Source: Saprospiraceae bacterium (lineage in GTDB: Bacteria; Bacteroidota; Bacteroidia; Chitinophagales; Saprospiraceae). Taken from it: a stretch of DNA of 41,813 bases. The stretch is from positions 1 to 41,813 of the forward strand of contig JAQXAY010000286.1 in NCBI GenBank assembly GCA_029252685.1. The letters run 5' to 3'. Within the stretch, counting starts at the first letter, position 1. Every line of letters begins with the position of its first letter. The notes under the pieces are model-generated. The model was not told the DNA's origin and made no database searches. It saw nothing but the letters and a program-made list of their open reading frames with translations. The position numbers and the translations under genes are program-made. Positions 34,944-41,813 of this stretch are shown piece after piece.

Positions 34944-36108
34944 GTACTTTTTTTACCAAAGGTATACTTATTCTAAAGGTTGTTTTTACATTTTCGCTTG
35001 ATTCTTTGACAAATATTTTCCCATTATGATAATTAGATACGATCCGTTTTGCAAGGGATAGTCCAAGGCCCCAACCTCGTTTTTTAGTGGAATATCCTGG
35101 CTTGAAGACAGTCTTGAATTTATTGGAAGGAATGCCTTTTCCATCGTCCGATATATCGATATGAACCCAATTTTGATCTGCATGTATTGAACCTGAGATA
35201 AGACCTTCTTTGCCAATTGAATCCAGCGCATTTCGTAGTAAATTCTCCATAACCCAATCGAGTAGATGTAGGTTGACTTTTCCATAAAGCCCTTTTGATT
35301 CTTGCTTGTTTATTTCGAATCTTACTTTTCGTGGAGCTCTCTTTTCTATGTATGCGAAGTTCTTCTCTAAGACAGGACTCAATTCTTGGATACTTAATTC
35401 GGGCTCTGATCCTATTTTGGAGAATCGATCGGCAATCAAGTCCAATTTTGTTAAGTCATTTGCTATTTCATCAGCTATTTCTTTAATTTCTTCGTCTTGC
35501 CCTCGGATAAATTTTAAATGTTCAACCCAGCCTAAGATTCCTGAGATTGGTGTTCCTAATTGATGAGCAGTCTCCTTTGCCATGCCAACCCAAACTCTAT
35601 TCTGTTCAGCCTTTCTGATAGAAGAAAACGCTACATATCCAATAGCGATAAAAGTGGCAATAAGGAAAATTTGAATGAGAGGAAAAAAGCTCAGGTAATC
35701 TATGAAGATGGAAGATTCATAATAAAGCATTTGACCTCCATCATCTACGATAGGTTCTGCCCCTGATTCAATTAAAGCATTAAGTCTTTTTCTTAAATAG
35801 GTAGTATCGGAATCATTTTTTTCTCCAAAATTGATGCCGTCTGTAATCTGTCCAGTATGGGAAACGAGGATTACAGGAATGGATTTATTGCTTTGAAGGA
35901 TATGCAGAGGAAGTGAATAGTCCTCTTGCCCGCTTGGACTATTTATTGCATTAACAGCAACAAGGATATTCTCAGCTCTTGTCTTTTCATCTTGCGATAG
36001 GACATCAACAATGTTTTTGGTGTAGATCAAAGATCCTATTATTATTAGTGTGCCAAAGGCAGCTAAAAATAGCTTCCACCAAGATTTTTTTTCAAAAAGT
36101 TGTTTCAT
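34933..36108 (-). CDS. Sensor histidine kinase, no response regulator adjacent
   Basis: 391 aa. It has a first transmembrane helix (about 13-33), a periplasmic sensor region of roughly 105 residues, a second helix (about 138-160), and a kinase core with the H-box ETAHQLGTPISGIL (His182), N-box ENLLRNALDSI, G1 DDGKGIP, F-box-like FKPGYSTKKRG and G2 GLGLSLAKRI. All catalytic boxes are intact. The AHQLGTP H-box is common among Bacteroidota. It is the first gene of a two-gene unit with a TonB-dependent receptor, suggesting it senses the same nutrient or reports on uptake. Its response regulator must be encoded elsewhere. Confidence 0.93.
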   Translation of the reverse strand: MKQLFEKKSWWKLFLAAFGTLIIIGSLIYTKNIVDVLSQDEKTRAENILVAVNAINSPSGQEDYSLPLHILQSNKSIPVILVSHTGQITDGINFGEKNDSDTTYLRKRLNALIESGAEPIVDDGGQMLYYESSIFIDYLSFFPLIQIFLIATFIAIGYVAFSSIRKAEQNRVWVGMAKETAHQLGTPISGILGWVEHLKFIRGQDEEIKEIADEIANDLTKLDLIADRFSKIGSEPELSIQELSPVLEKNFAYIEKRAPRKVRFEINKQESKGLYGKVNLHLLDWVMENLLRNALDSIGKEGLISGSIHADQNWVHIDISDDGKGIPSNKFKTVFKPGYSTKKRGWGLGLSLAKRIVSNYHNGKIFVKESSENVKTTFRISIPLVKKVHAS

Positions 36109-36254
36109 TTACTCTGGGTAAGTTTTTTCCTATTTAACGTAATTATCCCATTTTGGTATGTTCTACCGTACTAAAATAAGTTTAATACAATGAAAGTTTA
36201 TAATTAATGGATGCTTAAAAAGACTTAGCTAACAAGAATAATCCATTGAAAATC

Positions 36255-36284
36255 TTTGAAAACCAAAGGTCTTACTTAAATTTG
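36255..36284 (+). promoter_or_regulatory. Bacteroidota promoter of the UDP-glucose dehydrogenase gene
   Basis: TTTG (36255-36258), an 18-base spacer and TAAATTTG (36277-36284) match the consensus TTG-N17-23-TAnnTTTG. Transcription should start near 36290, leaving a leader of about 85 bases. Confidence 0.6.
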
Positions 36285-36373
36285 TGCACTTTTTATGATA
36301 GATCCTAGACGAAAATAGTATAAGCTTCGTTACTTAATGGATGAATATCATTTGACCTTAAAATACATAAAGA

Positions 36374-37699
36374 ATGAATATTGCAGTTGTTGGAACTGGT
36401 TATGTTGGATTAGTATCAGGAACATGTTTTGCTGAGACAGGAAATAACGTGATCTGTGTGGATATTGATGCTAAGAAGGTGGAGCGAATGCGTAATGGAG
36501 AAATTCCAATTTACGAACCTGGGCTTGATGTGTTGTTTGAGCGAAATACAAATCAGGGTAGATTAACATTTACAACTGACCTTGCTGCTGCTATAGAAGA
36601 TGCGGAGATTATCTTTCTTGCACTTCCTACACCTCCGGGAGAAGATGGATCTGCTGATCTTTCCTATATTCTAGGTGTTGCCTCCGATCTTTCTAAGATC
36701 ATAAAATCATATAAAGTTATTGTAGACAAATCTACCGTGCCAGTAGGTACCGCAGAGAAAGTACACGCCATACTTGCAGATAATCTTTCACCAGAATTAT
36801 TCGATGTAGTTTCAAATCCCGAATTTTTAAGGGAAGGAGTTGCTGTTGACGATTTCTTGAAGCCTGACAGAGTTGTGGTGGGAACATCTTCAGATCGAGC
36901 AGCGAAGGTAATGCAAACGCTTTACACACCTTTTGTTCGTCAGGGGAATCCTATTTATATTATGGATGAGCGCTCTGCCGAAATGACTAAGTATGCTGCA
37001 AATTCTTACTTAGCAACTCGTATCACCTTTATGAATGAGATTGCAAATCTTTGTGAGCAAACAGAAGCAAATGTAGATCATGTTCGCTTGGGGATGGGCT
37101 CTGATACACGTATTGGAAAACGCTTCCTTTTCCCAGGTGTTGGCTTCGGAGGGTCTTGTTTTCCTAAGGATGTTCAAGCTTTAGGTCGCACAGCTAAGCA
37201 ATATGATTATGATTTCAAATTGCTCAATGCGGTATTGGATGTGAACAGTAAGCAGCGATTGAGAATTTTCGAAAAACTCGAGGCTTTCTTTGGAGATCTT
37301 AAAGGTAAAAAGATTGGTATTTGGGGACTTGCATTTAAGCCTGAAACAGACGATATCAGAGAGGCTCCAGCCTTATATACGATAGAGCGACTAATTGAAG
37401 CTGGTGCTGAGGTAAAGGTGTTTGATCCCGAGGCTATGGATAATGTGAAGGGAGTTTTTGGGAATAAGATCAAATATGCATCGGATCAATATGACGCACT
37501 TGTCGAGGCTGATGCTTTAGCAATCATGACTGAATGGGCCTTGTTTAGAACACCAAGTTTTGATGCAATGGCAAAACTTATGAATGGTAAGAATATCTTT
37601 GATGGCAGGAATCTATATGACCTAGACTATGTTCAAAAGTCTGGATTTTACTACGAGTCAATAGGTAGGAACAAAGTAGAACAAAAAGAGAAAGTGTAA
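36374..37699 (+). CDS. ugd: UDP-glucose 6-dehydrogenase
   Basis: 441 aa. It oxidises UDP-glucose to UDP-glucuronate with two NAD+, supplying uronic acid for capsule or exopolysaccharide. The N-terminal Rossmann GTGYVGLVSG, the central VDKSTVPVGTA, the catalytic Cys262 in FGGSCFPKD, and the C-terminal GLAFKPETDDIREAPA domain are all present. UDP-ManNAc dehydrogenase shares this fold, but the FGGSCFPKD and DDIREAPA forms favour glucose. It stands alone here; no glycosyltransferase, Wzx or Wzy gene is adjacent. Confidence 0.94.
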   Translation: MNIAVVGTGYVGLVSGTCFAETGNNVICVDIDAKKVERMRNGEIPIYEPGLDVLFERNTNQGRLTFTTDLAAAIEDAEIIFLALPTPPGEDGSADLSYILGVASDLSKIIKSYKVIVDKSTVPVGTAEKVHAILADNLSPELFDVVSNPEFLREGVAVDDFLKPDRVVVGTSSDRAAKVMQTLYTPFVRQGNPIYIMDERSAEMTKYAANSYLATRITFMNEIANLCEQTEANVDHVRLGMGSDTRIGKRFLFPGVGFGGSCFPKDVQALGRTAKQYDYDFKLLNAVLDVNSKQRLRIFEKLEAFFGDLKGKKIGIWGLAFKPETDDIREAPALYTIERLIEAGAEVKVFDPEAMDNVKGVFGNKIKYASDQYDALVEADALAIMTEWALFRTPSFDAMAKLMNGKNIFDGRNLYDLDYVQKSGFYYESIGRNKVEQKEKV

Positions 37700-37719
37700 C
37701 TTATTTAGAAAAAATAATT

Positions 37720-37757
37720 AGGGCAGTAGGGAGAAATTCTTACTGCCCTTTCTTTTT
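37720..37757 (+). terminator. Terminator after ugd
   Basis: Stem GGGCAGTA/TACTGCCC (37721-37728 with 37741-37748), with a weaker inner AGAA/TTCT pairing, followed by TTTCTTTTTT. Confidence 0.82.
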
Positions 37758-37802
37758 TGTTAATTTTAAAGGTGCTCCGAAATATTAGTTAAACAATTCG
37801 TT

Positions 37803-38450
37803 ATGAAAAATGTCATAATCCTTGTGATCGCTGTTGTATTGTGTTTGTTGTCATGCTCAAAGCCAAAATTATCTGAGGTTAAGATTACAGATGATTCAGG
37901 TAAGGTTCTTGAATTGTATTCTATGGATTTAGAGACCAAAATGAAGCAGGGAACTTACACTACTTTTTATCCAAGTGGTACCATTTCATCAGTATCAAAC
38001 TATGTGAATGATACTTTGGAAGGGAAGAAAGTATGGTACTTCGAAAATGGTAAAACTGAAACCGAGGAAAACTTTAGACGAGGAGCTTACGAAGGGGCCT
38101 TTAAGGCTTATTTTGAGGATGGTTCTAAGCTTCAAGAAGGACAGTTTAAAAACAATATGCCCTCAGGTCTGTGGCTTACTTATTATGCAAATGGCAATTT
38201 GAAAGAACAAGTAAGTTTGATTGAAGGAATGGAGAATGGGCCATTTGAAGAGTATACTGAGGATGGGATAATAAAAACAAAAGGAACATATAGAAACGGT
38301 CCAAAGGAGGATGGATTATTGGAGTTGTTTGATACTTCAGGTGAACTTGTTAAGAAGATGCTTTGCAAGAATGGTATCTGTCAAACAACATGGACAAAGC
38401 AGGACGGCGAAAAACAAATAGACGAGACTCTTTTTGAAATACTAGAATAA
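37803..38450 (+). CDS. MORN-repeat lipoprotein
   Basis: 215 aa. A signal peptide with lipobox LLSC (Cys18) makes it a probable outer-membrane lipoprotein. The rest is built of MORN/YwqK-like repeats: GTYTTFYPSGTISS, GKKVWYFENGKTE, GAFKAYFEDGSKLQEG, GLWLTYYANGNLKE and GPFEEYTEDGIIKTKG. Such repeats form a beta-strand ribbon and often mediate protein or lipid contacts; in genome annotations they are called YwqK-like antitoxins without evidence in Bacteroidota. It ends 8 bases before porQ, so the two are likely co-transcribed, and a link with the T9SS attachment complex is possible. Confidence 0.82.
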   Translation: MKNVIILVIAVVLCLLSCSKPKLSEVKITDDSGKVLELYSMDLETKMKQGTYTTFYPSGTISSVSNYVNDTLEGKKVWYFENGKTETEENFRRGAYEGAFKAYFEDGSKLQEGQFKNNMPSGLWLTYYANGNLKEQVSLIEGMENGPFEEYTEDGIIKTKGTYRNGPKEDGLLELFDTSGELVKKMLCKNGICQTTWTKQDGEKQIDETLFEILE

Positions 38451-38458
38451 GGAACAAC

Positions 38459-39535
38459 ATGATGAATTATTTGAGCAGAGGTCTTATTACTTTTAGCTTG
38501 TTAGTAACAAGTAATGTACTTTTCAGCCAGCTTGGTGGGCAGGGATTATATGCTTTTCTTGAATTGCCAGCTAATGCCAGGGTAGCCGCACTTGGGGGAC
38601 ATGCAAATGGAGTTGTTGATATGGATCCAGCCCTCAGCTGGGTCAATCCAGCATCAAGTAATAAGTTGAAGAGCGGTGGGATATCCTTTACTCAAAGCTA
38701 CCTTTTTGAAGATATATCTCATGGCAGTTTTCTGTACAATCATCATATTGATAAGTGGGATCTAAATCTTCATGGAGGTGTTCGTTATATCAATTATGGC
38801 GAATTTACAGGACGTGATGCAACAGGAGCTTTGACAAATAATTTCGAAGCCTCAGAGGTTGCATTAATGATAGGTCTTGGTAAAAGACTATATGAACGAT
38901 TAGCTGTTGGTGCTAATTTGATGTACATAAATTCTGCAATGGAAACCTATAGTTCAAATGCAATTGCAGCAGATCTAGGTCTTATTTATTCCGTAGATGA
39001 AAAACGATTATCTTTTGCCCTTTTATTAAAGAATGCAGGATGGCAGTTGAATAGTTATACGCCTGGTCAAAAAGGAAATCTGCCAACAGATCTTCAGCTT
39101 TCCTTCACAAAACGATTAGAATACCTTCCGTTTAGATTTAGTATTCTTTATCATCATCTAAATCGCTGGGATATCAATTATTATGATGCCGATTTAGAAC
39201 CTGAGATCCTTATCCTAGGCGGTTCGGAAGAGATTTCAGAGCCAAATTTGGGTTTGGACAATTTTCTGCGCCATTTTTCAATAAATGGAGAACTTTTAAT
39301 AGGTGAAAAAGAAGGTTTGCGCCTTCAGTTTGGATATAATCATCTAAGGCAAAGAGAAATGCAATTAGTAAGTTGGTCAAGCTTAAATGGACTCTCACTG
39401 GGCCTCGAGCTAAAACTTAATCGATTTCGCTTTGGCTACTCAAGAGGAAGATATCATTTAGCCGGTAGCTCTAATCAAATTTCTATCTCCACTAACATCA
39501 ACCGATTTGGTAAAAACAAGCTTGCAAGGAATTGA
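38459..39535 (+). CDS. porQ: Type IX secretion protein PorQ
   Basis: 358 aa with a signal peptide (1-23, LFSQ), then GGQGLYAFLELPANARVAALGGH, the family's N-terminal signature (listed here in parts: GLYAFLELP and ARVAALGG). The remainder alternates in strands ending in RFGYSRGRYHLAGSSN, as in PorP/PorQ/FadL-type barrels. In T9SS, PorQ is part of the attachment complex with PorU, PorV and PorZ on the outer membrane, where cargo sorting domains are cleaved and joined to A-LPS. Several T9SS cargo genes are in this window (116-4000, 20356-22134), but no other T9SS component. Confidence 0.9.
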   Translation: MMNYLSRGLITFSLLVTSNVLFSQLGGQGLYAFLELPANARVAALGGHANGVVDMDPALSWVNPASSNKLKSGGISFTQSYLFEDISHGSFLYNHHIDKWDLNLHGGVRYINYGEFTGRDATGALTNNFEASEVALMIGLGKRLYERLAVGANLMYINSAMETYSSNAIAADLGLIYSVDEKRLSFALLLKNAGWQLNSYTPGQKGNLPTDLQLSFTKRLEYLPFRFSILYHHLNRWDINYYDADLEPEILILGGSEEISEPNLGLDNFLRHFSINGELLIGEKEGLRLQFGYNHLRQREMQLVSWSSLNGLSLGLELKLNRFRFGYSRGRYHLAGSSNQISISTNINRFGKNKLARN

Positions 39536-39551
39536 TAATTAGCATGAAGGA

Positions 39552-39583
39552 TTGAGTATTAATCTAAATTCTTCTTACTTTAG
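39552..39583 (+). promoter_or_regulatory. Candidate promoter of the second sigma unit
   Basis: TTG (39552-39554), a 21-base spacer and TACTTTAG (39576-39583), one base off TAnnTTTG, lie between porQ and the sigma gene start. Confidence 0.4.
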
Positions 39584-39620
39584 AAAGCACTCAGGCAGCG
39601 TTTGTGCCCATTTTTTAATC

Positions 39621-39639
39621 TAACAATATAGCATTGTTA
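39621..39639. promoter_or_regulatory. Inverted repeat before the sigma factor start
   Basis: TAACAAT (39621-39627) and ATTGTTA (39633-39639) are perfect arms around a 5-base loop, 14 bases before the TTG start. It could be an operator or a weak hairpin affecting translation. The first arm also contains the in-frame TAA that bounds the open frame. Confidence 0.4.
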
Positions 39640-39653
39640 AAGAATGCCTCAAG

Positions 39654-40211
39654 TTGACAGAGAAAAAACTCATAGAATCTTGTTTGAAGGGGGACTCAAA
39701 AAGTCAGAAAGAACTTTTTGATCTTTTTGCTGGTAAAATGTTTACGCTATGCAAAAGGTACGCGCGCACTTCTCAAGAATCTGAGGATATGTTACAAGAG
39801 GCTTTCGTGAAGGTTTTCAATAGTCTCGATAAGTTCAGTTTCAAAGGCTCCTTTGAAGGTTGGATTCGTCGGATTGTCGTAAACACTTGTCTTAGATACC
39901 TTGAAAAAGAGAAAATCTCATTTGATGATATTGCACTTGTTGAGTACTCCTCATCAAATGTAATTCAATCTTCTGCTATCGATCATCTCGCTGAGGAAGA
40001 GTTGTTGCGATTAATAGCTTCGCTTCCAGATGGGTATAAAATGGTCTTTAATCTTTATGTTATTGAAGGTTATAGTCATAAGGAGATTGCAGAGATGCTT
40101 GGGTTTGGAGAAAGTACTTCAAGGTCTCAGTTAGTCAAGGCAAGAAAATTATTAAAGGAATTATTAATCCAGCATAACGAAATATTTTATGAAAAAGGAG
40201 AAGTTGGATGA
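39654..40211 (+). CDS. ECF-type RNA polymerase sigma factor, second copy
   Basis: 185 aa with region 2 (SQESEDMLQEAFVKVFNSL, FEGWIRRIVVNTCLRYLE) and region 4 (LPDGYKMVFNLYVIEGYSHKEIAEML, ending LVKARKLLKELL), in each case more canonical than the first sigma factor at 11063. It starts at TTG 39654: a stop codon in this frame at 39621-39623 leaves no ATG, and the nearest ATG (39643) is in another frame that stops after about 25 codons. It overlaps the following membrane/barrel gene by 23 bases. It matches the 11063-11623 factor in length, the VFNLY.IEGY motif and partner type, so the two modules are paralogous. Confidence 0.92.
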   Translation: MTEKKLIESCLKGDSKSQKELFDLFAGKMFTLCKRYARTSQESEDMLQEAFVKVFNSLDKFSFKGSFEGWIRRIVVNTCLRYLEKEKISFDDIALVEYSSSNVIQSSAIDHLAEEELLRLIASLPDGYKMVFNLYVIEGYSHKEIAEMLGFGESTSRSQLVKARKLLKELLIQHNEIFYEKGEVG

Positions 40212-41490
40212 TAGCTTAAGGCATAAGTTGAGTTCTTATGAATCTACAGTCCCAGAACATCTTTGGGAAGGTGTAGCTAGTCGCCTTGAGCAAAGAGGAA
40301 AAGTAAAACCAGCCTTTTGGCTATTGCATAGGACTAAGATTGCAGGAATCGCTGCTAGCCTTGTAGTAGGTGTGGTAGGATATAGTCTTATCTTTGATAA
40401 GAAAGTCGAGGATTTGGATGGCACTTCAAGCGGTATTGAATTGGTACAAAATCAATCTTCCAATATGGAAATTGTAAATGCAGAGGAAGTGTCTTTATAT
40501 GAGATTGAAAATCTAGACCAAGTCATTAATGATATAAGTGAAGTGCCACCAGTTGATAAGGCAGAAAACTTCACTTCTGAGGGAGCTAATCAGAATAGCT
40601 CAAATCTTGCTGTTTTTCAAGAAGAAGTGGATTTTAATACGGAAGATAATGTTGCAAGTAGCGGTTTAGCTTTTGAAAAAGAGCTTTATCTCGTTCAACA
40701 CCTGCCTTCAAAATCTGGCCTTCTAGAGCCAAAAATTAATCTTTTTAACAAGGACCAACAATGTGCTGATTTTAGGGAAACTAAAAATAATTTCTACTGG
40801 AGTATGTCCTATGCACAGGATTTTCCTATTCGTAAAATTGAAACAGCTACAAATGATTTGCAAGATTACGTCTACTTAAGAGAGTCTACGGAATCCTTAC
40901 TAAACGCATTTAGTATCAATATGAATCTTGGGCTTGGCTTGAGAAATGGCTTGAATATTCGTTCAGGACTAATTTACTCAAGATTAAATGAGCGGTTCAG
41001 TCATGACTTAGTAAGTGGTGAAGAAATTGTAATTGTGCAGGAGGTTGATCAGGAAGGTAATTTAATTGTTTCGGATACAACTCGAAATCCTATTTACACC
41101 AATGTTTCAAATAATAACCTATATGAAACTTTAGATATACCATTACTTTTTGGTTATGAAAAGTCTAATGAAAAATTTGGTATGGGTTTCTACACAGGAT
41201 TATTGTTTAACCTTGTGTTTAGTAAGTCAGGGACTATCATATCACCTGTTAATCAAGAAGATGTAGTAAGCCTTTCTAGTTCAGGAGATGCAGGAGACTA
41301 TTTTAATAAAAATCTAGGACTTAGCTACTATGCATCTGCTGTCGTGAGCTATAGGCTTACGAATAGAATGCAGTTGAAATTTGAGCCTTATTTTAGGTAC
41401 ACTCCTAAGTCTATTTCAAATTCAAATTATAGAGTCAATCAAAGCTACTATATGTTTGGAGGTCAACTCGGGTTAAGATATTATCTTTAA
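40189..41490 (+). CDS. Single-helix membrane protein with C-terminal beta-barrel-like region, second copy
   Basis: 433 aa. A charged N-terminus (1-48) with KLSSYESTVPEHLWEGVA (Trp26) precedes one hydrophobic helix (about 49-68), then an acidic, low-complexity linker (70-200), then strand-like segments from about 205 to the end, closing in YMFGGQLGLRYYL. The plan, with an aligned Trp 24-30 residues before the helix, is that of the 9951-11066 protein. The 23-base overlap with the upstream sigma factor suggests tight coupling. Likely a membrane-bound anti-sigma factor, with a barrel-like region that may sense the outer membrane or cell surface; neither is proven. Confidence 0.66.
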   Translation: MKKEKLDDSLRHKLSSYESTVPEHLWEGVASRLEQRGKVKPAFWLLHRTKIAGIAASLVVGVVGYSLIFDKKVEDLDGTSSGIELVQNQSSNMEIVNAEEVSLYEIENLDQVINDISEVPPVDKAENFTSEGANQNSSNLAVFQEEVDFNTEDNVASSGLAFEKELYLVQHLPSKSGLLEPKINLFNKDQQCADFRETKNNFYWSMSYAQDFPIRKIETATNDLQDYVYLRESTESLLNAFSINMNLGLGLRNGLNIRSGLIYSRLNERFSHDLVSGEEIVIVQEVDQEGNLIVSDTTRNPIYTNVSNNNLYETLDIPLLFGYEKSNEKFGMGFYTGLLFNLVFSKSGTIISPVNQEDVVSLSSSGDAGDYFNKNLGLSYYASAVVSYRLTNRMQLKFEPYFRYTPKSISNSNYRVNQSYYMFGGQLGLRYYL

Positions 41491-41503
41491 GCTATAGAGC
41501 TGT

Positions 41504-41534
41504 AAAAAAGCCATTCATTATGAGTGGCTTTTTT
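41504..41534. terminator. Bidirectional terminator after the second sigma unit
   Basis: An A6 tract, an imperfect stem GCCAtTCA/TGAgTGGC (41510-41517 with 41521-41528) and T6. It would also end transcripts entering from the right, such as that of the broken gene at 41554. Confidence 0.85.
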
Positions 41535-41553
41535 ATTTATGAGAAAAGTCTTC

Positions 41554-41709
41554 TCAAATTTTATTCTTGGCAGATTTTCTATTACTCCATTCAACTATTT
41601 GTTCTTGCTTGAATACCTGGGCAAGTAGGGCATGAGCACAGAAAATATAATCTTTAATTTTATAAGTGTCTGATATGCTCTCTGTATGTTCGAAAGTCCA
41701 CTTTTTTAA
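41554..41709 (-). pseudogene. C-terminal fragment of an unidentified gene
   Basis: On the minus strand an open frame of 51 codons ends at TGA (41554-41556) beside a terminator. Its translation looks like a real protein C-terminus (KDYIFCAHALLAQVFKQEQI, then VEWSNRK). An in-frame TAA at 41710-41712, inside the palindrome at 41700-41719, closes it upstream, and there is no ATG or GTG start. The segment coding SDTYKIKD recurs in coding frame, on the other strand, at the window edge (41790-41813), so it belongs to a repeated gene family. I cannot name the family; a transposase remnant is possible. The absence of a start suggests a broken gene or a frameshift. Confidence 0.42.
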
Positions 41710-41813
41710 TTAAAAAAGTTCTTTTGGTTTGGTTCTAAAAATTAGAAGGACTGATTATCAAATAGTGAAGTATAGTTTCTAAGAGTAGGTCAGACACTTA
41801 TAAAATTAAAGAT
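41650..41813. repeat. Inverted repeat at the right edge (24-bp or longer arms)
   Basis: Bases 41650-41673 are the exact reverse complement of 41790-41813. The right arm is cut by the window edge and may be longer. The interval of 116 bases holds a 20-bp perfect palindrome ACTTTTTTAATTAAAAAAGT (41700-41719), a hairpin TTCTAA/TTAGAA near 41733-41747, and AGTCC/GGACT arms (41695-41699 with 41748-41752). Both arms read as SDTYKIKD in their coding strand, so they may be two gene copies facing each other rather than ends of a transposon. Confidence 0.9.

Noticed and set aside
39643-39720. ATG at 39643 as start of the second sigma factor
   Set aside because: It is in another frame and runs into a stop after about 25 codons.
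41539-41628. 29-codon plus-strand open frame (MRKVFSN...)
   Set aside because: Very short, no ribosome-binding or family signal, and antisense to a more protein-like fragment on the other strand.
41650-41813. MITE or insertion sequence with terminal inverted repeats
   Set aside because: The arms read as the same coding segment in both directions, no target duplication can be seen because the window stops at the arm, and no transposase is recognised; inverted gene copies explain it at least as well.
1-41813. Prophage, conjugative element, CRISPR array, antiphage system or biosynthetic cluster
   Set aside because: No integrase, relaxase, phage structural gene, Cas gene, regular repeat-spacer array or multimodular synthase was seen; the gene content is mostly chromosomal and envelope-related.

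Overview
The window is AT-rich and tightly packed and comes from a member of the phylum Bacteroidota. Supporting signs are type IX secretion (T9SS) cargo proteins with C-terminal sorting domains, a PorQ homologue, a TonB-dependent receptor, Bacteroidota-type promoters (TTG-N18-20-TAnnTTTG) and a capnine-type sulfonolipid gene pair. The repeated ECF sigma/membrane-barrel units and the very large secreted multidomain proteins fit a gliding, non-fermenting lineage such as Saprospiria or Cytophagia; that narrower placement is inference. I see no prophage, integrase, CRISPR array or resistance gene. Most transcription units end in clear A-tract/hairpin/T-tract terminators. Both edges of the window lie in inverted repeats, so it may be a complete assembly contig that stops at repeats.

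Layout. 1-4000: the last codons of a + strand gene, then a 1294-aa subtilisin-type T9SS protease facing it across a shared terminator. 4312-7791: a membrane aminopropyltransferase-like gene divergent from a YgiB-like lipoprotein/YgiC-like ATP-grasp pair, a likely polyamine-conjugation locus. 7826-9856: urocanate hydratase of the long, animal-like type. 9951-11623: ECF sigma factor plus a one-helix protein with a C-terminal beta-barrel-like region. 11706-15357: a double VOC protein and two PLP enzymes resembling cysteate fatty acyltransferase (CapB) and cysteate synthase (CapA). 15553-20180: a polytopic membrane protein and a tricorn-like protease. 20356-22134: a secreted lectin-like T9SS protein. 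22199-22272: tRNA-Asn. 22431-24430: PfkB-family kinase and RlmN, convergent.

24512-30518: a four-gene operon made of two copies of one unit, a secreted M48-type metalloprotease followed by a small beta-barrel-like protein. In the upstream copy the protease keeps HExxH; in the downstream copy the catalytic residues are lost. I consider this the best candidate for an undescribed system here. 30621-32231: PEP carboxykinase. 32412-36108: a histidine kinase overlapping a TonB-dependent receptor, with no response regulator in view. 36374-39535: UDP-glucose dehydrogenase, a MORN-repeat lipoprotein and PorQ. 39654-41490: a second ECF sigma/barrel unit built like the first. 41554-41813: remains of a broken gene, part of which is repeated in inverted orientation at the window edge.

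The common theme is the cell envelope: T9SS cargo and an attachment component, outer-membrane sulfonolipid synthesis, surface proteases, and two sigma-factor modules whose partner proteins look able to link the inner membrane to an envelope beta-barrel domain.
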